From assembly GCA_947179155.2 (NCBI GenBank), contig OX359286.1, positions 13,953,913 through 14,017,912 on the forward strand: a DNA stretch of 64,000 nt, given 5' to 3'. Shown here in pieces: positions 57,649 to 64,000 of this stretch. Origin of the DNA: Hedera helix. Taxonomy: Eukaryota > Streptophyta > Magnoliopsida > Apiales > Araliaceae. The translations under genes were made by a program, and so were the position numbers. The notes beneath the pieces are model-generated. The model did not search any database, had not been told where the DNA came from, and saw only the letters and a program-made list of their open reading frames with translations. Within the stretch, counting starts at the first letter, position 1. Each line of letters begins with the position of its first letter.

Positions 57649-59874
57649 GTGTTGTTTGTAAAGAAGAAGGATGGATCGATGAGACTATGTATGGATTACA
57701 GAGAGCTGAATAAGGTGACAATTAAAAACAAGTACCCGTTGCCACGAATTGACGATCTTTTTGATCAATTGAAAGGGGCGAAGTACTTTTCAAAGATTGA
57801 CTTGAGGACTGGTTATCATCAGTTGAAAGTCAGGAAGGAGGATGTACCCAAGACGGCATTCAGAACTCGATATGGGCATTATGAGTTTCTGGTGATGTCG
57901 TTTGGACTGACGAATGCGCCAGCCGCATTTATGGACATGATGAACAGAATATTCAAGCAGTACTTGGATAAATTTATTGTCGTGTTCATCGACGATATTT
58001 TGGTTTATTCCAAAACGGAGGAGGAACATGCTGAACACCTAAGGTTGGTGTTGGAGATATTACGGAAGGAGCAGTTGTATGCTAAATTTTTGAAGTGTGA
58101 ATTCTGGTTGGAGAGAGTTCAATTTTTAGGTCATGTTATTGACAATGAAGGAGTTTCAGTAGATCCAGCGAAGATTGAAGCGGTGATGAATTGGGAACAA
58201 CCAAGGACGCCGACGGAGGTAAGAAGTTTCTTGGGGTTAGTGGGTTACTATCGGAGATTCATTCAAGATTTTTCAAAGATAGCAATACCGCTGACAAATT
58301 TAACGAGGAAGACAGTGAAATACGTATGGACGGAGAAGTGTGAGGAGAGTTTTCAGGAACTAAAGAAAAGACTTAGTGAAGCACCTGTATTGACTTTACC
58401 GGACGATACTGGAGGTTTTACGGTCTACAGTGATGCATCGCACAAGGGACTTGGCTGTGTGCTTATGCAAAACGGCAAGGTCTTTGCGTATGCGTCCAGA
58501 CAGTTGAAGGATTACGAGAAGGGATACCCTACCCACGACTTGGAGCTGGCAGCAGTAGTGTTTGCCCTTAAGATCTGGAGACATTATTTGTATGGAGAGA
58601 AATGTGAGATATTCACAGACCATAAGAGTCTGAAGTATATCTTCACACAGAAGGAGTTAATTATGAGGCAACGAAGATGGTTAGAATTGATCAAAGACTA
58701 TGATTGTGAAATTTTATATCATCCCGGCAAGGCCAACGTAGTAGCGGATGCTCTAAGTAGAAAGAGCAGGGAGAAATTGTTCATCTTGACAGATCAGGAA
58801 CAATTGGTTCAAGAAATGACTCGAATGGAGTTGGAGGTAAGAAATCCAAATGAGTCAATGGAAGTAGAAGCGAGCCCAACCTTACTAGATAGGGTGAAAG
58901 AGGCTCAAGACAAAGATGAAGAGTGTGTCAGAATAAGGATGAGAATGACCGAAGGGGAAGAGGTCAAATTCAAGGAGGATAGCATGGGATTGCTAAGGTT
59001 TGAAAATCGGGTTTGGGTGCCGCTAGTGCCCGAACTACGAGAAGAAATTTTGCAAGAGGCCCATAGTACGAGATACTCGATACATCCGGGGAGTACGAAG
59101 ATGTATCAAGATCTGCGTCAGCATTTTTGGTGGCCGAATTTAAAAAGGGAGGTCGCTGAATGTGTTAGCCGATGCCTAACTTGTCAAAGGGTAAAGGGTG
59201 AACATCAGAGACCAAGTGGATTACTACAGCCGTTAGAGATTCCTGAGTGGAAAAGGGAGCATATCACAATGGATTTTGTGGTAGGACTTCCAGCAACACA
59301 GAAGGGATTTGACGCAATATGGGTGATTGTGGATCGACTAACAAAGTCAGCGCACTTTTTGTCGATCAAGATTAAGTTCAGTTTGGACCAGTTGGCCAAA
59401 CTGTACATCAAGGAGATAGTTTCGAGACATGGGGTGCCGGTATCGATTGTGTCAGACAGAGAGCCGCGCTTCACGTCAAAATTTTGGAGAAGTCTTCAGG
59501 AGAGATTGGGAACACAGTTGAGAATGAGTACAACATATCATCCGCAGACCGATGGGCAAAGTGAAAGAACAATACAGACATTGGAAGATATGCTCAGGGC
59601 CTGTGTGATGGATTTCAAGGGCAGTTGGGAAAACCATCTACCATTAGTTGAGTTTGCATATAACAATAGTTATCATGCAAGCATAGGCATGCCGCCTTAC
59701 GAAGCATTGTATGGAAGAAAGTGCAGAACACCTCTATGTTGGGATGAGGTAGGAGAACGCCGACTGTTGGGATCGGAATTGGTTCAACAGACGATAGAAA
59801 TTATTAAGGTAATAAGAGCTCGGCTAGTAGCAGCTCATGATCATCAGAAGAAGTACGCCGATTTACATCGATAG
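57649..59874 (+). CDS. pol: Reverse transcriptase, RNase H and integrase segment
   Basis: RT: KKKDGSMRLCMDYRELNKVT, FSKIDLRTGYHQ, the active site FIDDILVYS (GACGAT at 57991-57996), then the connection. RNase H: VYSDASHKGLG, LAAVVFALKIWRHYLYG, FTDHKSLKY, ending NVVADALSRK. Integrase: zinc-binding His/His/Cys/Cys (about 59060-59190, HPG, CxxC in SRCLTCQ), core with Asp in MDFVVGLP, Asp in SDREPRFTS and Glu in PQTDGQSERT. These enzymes copy element RNA into DNA and insert it. All visible catalytic residues are kept within this 741-codon stretch. It ends at TAG 59872, three codons before normal sequence resumes. Confidence 0.95.
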   Translation: MLFVKKKDGSMRLCMDYRELNKVTIKNKYPLPRIDDLFDQLKGAKYFSKIDLRTGYHQLKVRKEDVPKTAFRTRYGHYEFLVMSFGLTNAPAAFMDMMNRIFKQYLDKFIVVFIDDILVYSKTEEEHAEHLRLVLEILRKEQLYAKFLKCEFWLERVQFLGHVIDNEGVSVDPAKIEAVMNWEQPRTPTEVRSFLGLVGYYRRFIQDFSKIAIPLTNLTRKTVKYVWTEKCEESFQELKKRLSEAPVLTLPDDTGGFTVYSDASHKGLGCVLMQNGKVFAYASRQLKDYEKGYPTHDLELAAVVFALKIWRHYLYGEKCEIFTDHKSLKYIFTQKELIMRQRRWLELIKDYDCEILYHPGKANVVADALSRKSREKLFILTDQEQLVQEMTRMELEVRNPNESMEVEASPTLLDRVKEAQDKDEECVRIRMRMTEGEEVKFKEDSMGLLRFENRVWVPLVPELREEILQEAHSTRYSIHPGSTKMYQDLRQHFWWPNLKREVAECVSRCLTCQRVKGEHQRPSGLLQPLEIPEWKREHITMDFVVGLPATQKGFDAIWVIVDRLTKSAHFLSIKIKFSLDQLAKLYIKEIVSRHGVPVSIVSDREPRFTSKFWRSLQERLGTQLRMSTTYHPQTDGQSERTIQTLEDMLRACVMDFKGSWENHLPLVEFAYNNSYHASIGMPPYEALYGRKCRTPLCWDEVGERRLLGSELVQQTIEIIKVIRARLVAAHDHQKKYADLHR

Positions 59875-59901
59875 AAGTGAGACTTCGAAGTTGGAAATTT
59901 T

Positions 59902-60309
59902 GTGTTCATGAAGGTGTCTCCCTGGAAGGGGAAGATCAGATTTGGAAAGAAGGGGAAGCTGAGTCTGAGGTTCATAGGACCGTTCGAGATATTAAAAAGA
60001 GTGGGTGAAGTGGCGTACGAGGTAGCTTTACCTCCTGAACTGGAGCATATTCATAATGTGTTTCATGTGTCAGTGTTGCGACCATACAAGCCAGACTACA
60101 AACATGTCATATCCTATGAGCCAATACAAGTTGAGAAAGACTTATCGTACGAGGAAATTCCTGTCCAGATACTAGATAGGAAAGAGCAGAAATTACGAAA
60201 TAAGGTTATACATTCTGTCAAAATCCTTTGGAGGAACCACAACGCTGAGGAAGCTACGTGGGAGCTTGAAGAAAAGATGAGGGCTAACTATCCGTATCTG
60301 TTCGAGTAG
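59902..60309 (+). CDS. Integrase C-terminus with GPY/F motif and chromodomain
   Basis: VFMKVSPWKG and LSLRFIGPFEILKRVGEVAYEV form the GPY/F module, followed by HNVFHVSVLRPYKPD. The last about 65 residues (VQILDRKEQKLRNKV, VKILWRNHNAEEATWE, NYPYLFE) are a chromodomain-type tail as in Tekay/Del elements, which is thought to steer insertion towards heterochromatin. It is in frame with the preceding segment and separated from it by TAG and TGA. The true stop TAG is at 60307. Confidence 0.9.
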   Translation: MFMKVSPWKGKIRFGKKGKLSLRFIGPFEILKRVGEVAYEVALPPELEHIHNVFHVSVLRPYKPDYKHVISYEPIQVEKDLSYEEIPVQILDRKEQKLRNKVIHSVKILWRNHNAEEATWELEEKMRANYPYLFE

Positions 60310-60343
60310 TTTAAATTTGTAATTCCGGGGACGGAATTCTTAT

Positions 60344-60362
60344 AAGGGGGGGGGGGGGAGAA
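60344..60362 (+). promoter_or_regulatory. Polypurine tract
   Basis: AAGG with a run of G and then AGAA, directly before the 3' LTR. The G-run is unusually long. Confidence 0.85.
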
Positions 60363-61909
60363 TGTAATGACCACGAATTTCATTAGTCATTGTAAATATA
60401 CTTAATAAATATTTAGCAATGAAATTAAACCTTTTGTATTAATTAATTGTGCATTAGATAATTAAATAAATGTACTTATGTGCTTGTATATTTATTTAAA
60501 GAATTAAAGCAATGTGTATAATTAATTAAAGCAAATCTAATTGGATTATATTTTTAAATCCAAATGAGTTGATAAACTAGGTTAAAGATATTAACCTAGT
60601 AGCCCATGTATGTAATTTAATTACTAGCCCATGTAATTAATTAAACAAGCCCAATGCTTGATTTAATTAAATGTAACCTAGAATAATTAATGTAAGCCCA
60701 ATGTATTATTTAAATTGAGCCCAAACAATTTAATTGAATGAGTCCAATGGAAGTTATTCCCAAGCCCAATGTGGAGCCCAATAGGAGGTCAAACTTTGGT
60801 CAATATATATATATAGATGTATATATGCACATTTTAGCATTAAAAATAAAGGGAAAATGGCTTGAAAAAGCCAATTTGCTGAATTTTTGAGGGCCCCACT
60901 TGGATAACTTGAGTTCCTAGGTTGCTTGAAAATCCATCCATGTCATAAGTTGGCCAACAACTCTAGTCATTCCAAAAGTCTATCAACTAGTCATTCAATC
61001 AAATAGTAATTATAATTAAGCTTTAATTTCACCAACATGGGTGAATTAGCAAGCTAATGAAGGATTAGTGGTGGGCTATAAATAGAATGCTCCACACTTG
61101 GTATTGGTTGTTAGTTCATTTGCTAGAGAAAAGAGAGAGAGAGAGCTTTTGTGAGTTAAAAGAGAGATACACTTGTGTTTGTGTGAGAAAAAGCTAGAGG
61201 AAGCCTTGGTGAATGTCCAATAGCTACACAACCTACTTTGGTACAAGGAGAAAGAGAGCCAACAAATCACAAGGGTTTAAAAGTTCTCTAAACTTCATTT
61301 TATTTCATTTTTGTAGTCTAGAAAGTTTTTGATCGGTTAAAATCTATTTTTAACCGATCAAAACTCGTTTTGATGATCTAGAGGTATTTAACTATGTAAT
61401 ATATGTATATTCATAGATCTATGTGTTTATAACATGATTTGGTAGGTTAGAAATGCATAGAAGTTAAAGAAATATGTGTAACATGATTTACCGGTAAACC
61501 CTAACTATGCATGCTAGGTTTATGGTTGTATTTTGAAATGTACAAATCGGAAAGTGAATTTTTATGGCTAGAAAGCTAGATCTATGAGTTTTAAAGATAA
61601 AACATTTTTGAACTTTTCAAAAATAATGAATAACAAAGAAGTTATAGCTTTTACCGAAAAGGATGTCGTTTTTTAACCCTAAGTGGTTCGATCAGTAAAT
61701 TTCGTGTAAAACGTTTTCAAAAAGAAGATCGAACCATGGAATATTGTAAAACATTAAGTTAGGAACACATCAACACTGATTTGGTGTTATTTGGATGTGT
61801 AGATTTCATTTAATCAATATTTGATCAGAGGGTATCAAAATTGTCACAAAAAAATCAAAAAGTGGCCCTTACTGCAGTACAGCGCCGGGGCGCCGTCTGC
61901 AGTGTTAAT

Positions 61910-61929
61910 CACTGCGCCGCGGCGCAGTG
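61910..61929. repeat. Perfect 20-bp GC palindrome
   Basis: CACTGCGCCGCGGCGCAGTG is its own reverse complement. The 5' LTR copy has one mismatch. Confidence 0.9.
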
Positions 61930-62048
61930 CACTGTTACCAGAAAAAAATAAAAACCCGAACCGGGTCGGGTCGGGTCAGGTTCGGGTCAGAAAATGAAAA
62001 ATGTTCCAAAAATCATTTTAGTATTTTTGAACTTAATAAATATATTTT

Positions 62049-62111
<63 letters not shown>

Positions 62112-62145
62112 CAATTAATGATTTGAAAGTGTATATAATAAAGGT

Positions 62146-62797
62146 AATAAAATATTATTAAATAAATAATAATATTAGAAAATTAGTAAAATATTATTAA
62201 GTGTATAATAATATTATAAGGTCAATAAAATATTATTAAATGATTAATAATATTAGATAATCAATAAAATATTATTAAATAAATAATAATATTAGGTATA
62301 TACTTGAATATTATTAAATGATTAATAATATTATTTACTTAATAAAATATTATTAAATGATTAATAATATTAGATAATTAATAAAATATTATTAAATGAT
62401 TAATAATATTAGCTACTTAATAAAATATTATTAAATGATTAATAATATTAGGTAATTAATAAAATACTATTAAATGATTAATAATATTAGATAATTAATA
62501 AAATATTATTAAATTATTAATAATATTAGATACTTAATAAAATATTATTAAATTGTTAATAATATTAGCTACTTAATAAAATATTATTAAATGATTAATA
62601 ATATTAGCTACTTAATAAAATATTATTAAATGATTAATAATATTAGTTACTTAATAAAATATTATTAAATGATTAATAATATTAGATAATTAATAAAATA
62701 TTATTAAATGATTAATAATATTAGCTACTTAATAAAACATTATTAAATGATTAATAATATTAGATACTCAATAAAATATTATTAAATGATTAATAAT
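62146..62797 (+). repeat. Array of 39-bp hairpin units (3' LTR)
   Basis: About 17 units of the same hairpin as at 52626, with the same alternating linkers. Confidence 0.85.
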
Positions 62798-63708
62798 ATT
62801 ATATATTTATTTTGAACTATATTAAATAATTAATATAAGTTCTTTGTGTTTGAAATATTACCAAGTAGTGATAATATTTCCTAAGTGTTTAATTACCCAT
62901 AATTAATCAATTATGTGGTTCGTAAGGTTTATAAAGATCATTATACTTACATGTATATGATACTAATTTAAGATCAAATTAATTTAATTGTTAGGTCCGT
63001 TCAAGGATTGTTAGATTAATTTGGTTAGCAATAAACGACGCACGAGTCAAGTTTTTCTAACTTTAGCTTGAAATTTCTATTGCAAGTTTTCTACCCTTAA
63101 CTTGTACTTATTGTTGCAATTATTATTCAACAATATTTACATTTCAATTATTGTTGAGCAAGTATTCTACACTCGTAGTTACTTGACAGACCTTTGAGTG
63201 AATTAATTATAAAAAATTACTTCACATCGTTATTGATTATTGTATTCGCACATAGTACTTTTACAACTGTTTAAGAATGTCTAAGCTAATCGTTTCGGGT
63301 AGACAAATGCATGTTAAATTCATTTAATTGAATATTATAAGAGCTTATCCAAACCATTGGCTGGTGCGGATTCTTACAGTAAGACTGAGAAAGAACAACC
63401 CTAGTTGAAGGGGATTTTTAATTGTCGGAGAACCGACCGCGCGCAAGAAAACTAAATGTGATGCATATACATAGGACATGAGAGGACTGATCCCCTCAAG
63501 TGTCCCGTTATTTTTAACAAGGAGTCAGTCATTGTATGTCTGTTTTACCTTAGTAGCAGTTCATGGTCATTAAGGACCACTCAGTAGTAAAGAGTCAATT
63601 CCTTCTTTTATTAAACATTGATTCTTGTTATCTTTCACAATTGTTATTGTTGAAACCTTGAAGTTATTTCCCTTCATCATGATATATCGTATGATTGTTG
63701 TTTATAAA

Positions 63709-63760
63709 CTTGCTGAGCCATTTAGTTCCTCATTCTTGCTATATCATGACTTTATTTCAG
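63709..63760 (+). promoter_or_regulatory. LTR acceptor module
   Basis: Copy of 54070-54121 with one visible change (TTCTTGCTATATC for TTCTTACTATATC). Confidence 0.6.
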
Positions 63761-63813
63761 CCAATCCCGAAAGCTCTAAATCGGATAAAGGCAAGGGGAA
63801 AGAGAATGTTTAA
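63761..63813 (+). CDS. PE...KGKGK micro-exon, 3' LTR copy
   Basis: NPESSKSDKGKGKENV then TAA. It differs from 54122-54174 by Ala to Glu. Confidence 0.45.
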
Positions 63814-64000
63814 TTTTAGTAGTTGCATGCTAGTTTAGTTTACTGTTATGTAATTACTATTGTAAATCTTTTGTATTTCCCTTAAGATATGAAATGTTTA
63901 AGATTAAGGTAATAGACCTTGGAAAGTGTAGCCTTTTGATTAAGGAACCTTTTGTATTATTTTATATATTTCATTATTGTTTAGTATTGTACAGTGAGAA

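Larger units (their letters stand above)
55774..60309 (+). pseudogene. gag-pol polyprotein, one frame with four stops
   Basis: A single frame of 1,512 codons carries gag, zinc knuckles, protease, reverse transcriptase, RNase H, integrase and chromodomain without any indel that shifts it. It is broken by TAG at codon 283 (56620), TGA at 622 (57637), TAG at 1367 (59872) and TGA at 1369 (59878). Each stop is one transition away from a Gln, Trp or Arg codon. The paralogue at 44588-45662 has Gln and Arg at the last two positions. The element makes no full polyprotein. Gag and pol lie in one frame with no frameshift site, as usual for plant chromoviruses. Confidence 0.9.
50814..64000 (+). mobile_element. 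Tekay/Del-like chromodomain Ty3/gypsy retrotransposon
   Basis: The 5' LTR (50814-54420), primer-binding site, leader coiled-coil ORF, gag-pol, polypurine tract and 3' LTR (from 60363) are in canonical order. The 3' LTR runs off the window: base 64000 equals 54381, so about 39 bases are missing. The candidate target site on the left is ATGCC (50809-50813); its partner is outside. Domain order PR-RT-RNaseH-IN-chromodomain, a DSGAT protease and very long LTRs point to the Tekay (Del) chromovirus lineage. The reading frames carry only point stops, so decay is modest. Confidence 0.9.
60363..64000 (+). repeat. 3' LTR of the Tekay-like element (truncated by window)
   Basis: 3,638 bases that align with 50814-54381. 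Scattered substitutions, a shorter TA run near 60800, a longer hairpin array, and a deletion near 63961 (the CGCGAAGCTTGAATAC stretch is missing) separate it from the 5' LTR. Confidence 0.9.

Overview
This window is plant nuclear heterochromatin, most likely from a eudicot. It is AT-rich and almost entirely nested LTR retrotransposons with very long LTRs (about 2.5 to 4 kb). I can trace at least nine LTR-bearing loci. Two are non-autonomous elements with both LTRs, and one is a chromodomain Ty3/gypsy element of the Tekay/Del kind with a recognisable gag-pol. The rest are solo or truncated LTRs. Between them lie a few host or older fragments: a beta-tubulin-like exon, an exon resembling organellar ribosomal protein L19, a Ty1/copia integrase relic, a hAT-type miniature element and a long-TIR element. 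The sequence does not let me name the species, and I see no intact host gene.

Layout. 1-2463: 3' part of an LTR. 2464-3527 and 13144-15305: two halves of one LTR, split by a 9.6-kb non-coding element (3528-13143, target duplication AGAAT). 15306-16740: host-like exons on the minus strand. 17330-17690: copia relic. 17740-18577: hAT-like element (8-bp duplication TCCACACA). 18689-22641 (-) and 22655-25113 (+): two related solo LTRs, head to head. 25181-26055: TIR element. 28231-32236: solo LTR (TAGAA). 33228-43407 (-): second non-coding element (ACAAA), inserted in an older minus-strand LTR whose integrase remnant is at 44588-45662. 45668-49189: LTR plus a gutted internal region. 49190-50813: partial minus-strand LTR. 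50814 to the window end: Tekay-like element whose 3' LTR runs about 40 bases past the window.

Coding content. The Tekay-like gag-pol (55774-60309) is one frame of 1,512 codons, broken only by four stop codons. A separate acidic coiled-coil ORF lies between the 5' LTR and gag, and remnants of a homologous ORF occur in the element at 48621.

The most unusual signal is shared LTR architecture. Almost every LTR here, on either strand and in families that otherwise do not align, carries a 47-54 nt module. It starts CTTGCTGAGC-N6-GCTCA and ends at a TTTCAG or TTGCAG acceptor, and most LTRs have a donor-like AG|GT downstream of the TATA box. In three families the acceptor is followed, in the same phase, by a tiny reading frame ending in a PE...KGKGK tail whose codons differ mostly at third positions. 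I infer a conserved LTR intron and possibly a spliced LTR-encoded micropeptide. A second observation is a duplicated polypurine-tract/LTR-start junction that appears to give two alternative LTR lengths, each supported by its own target-site duplication.
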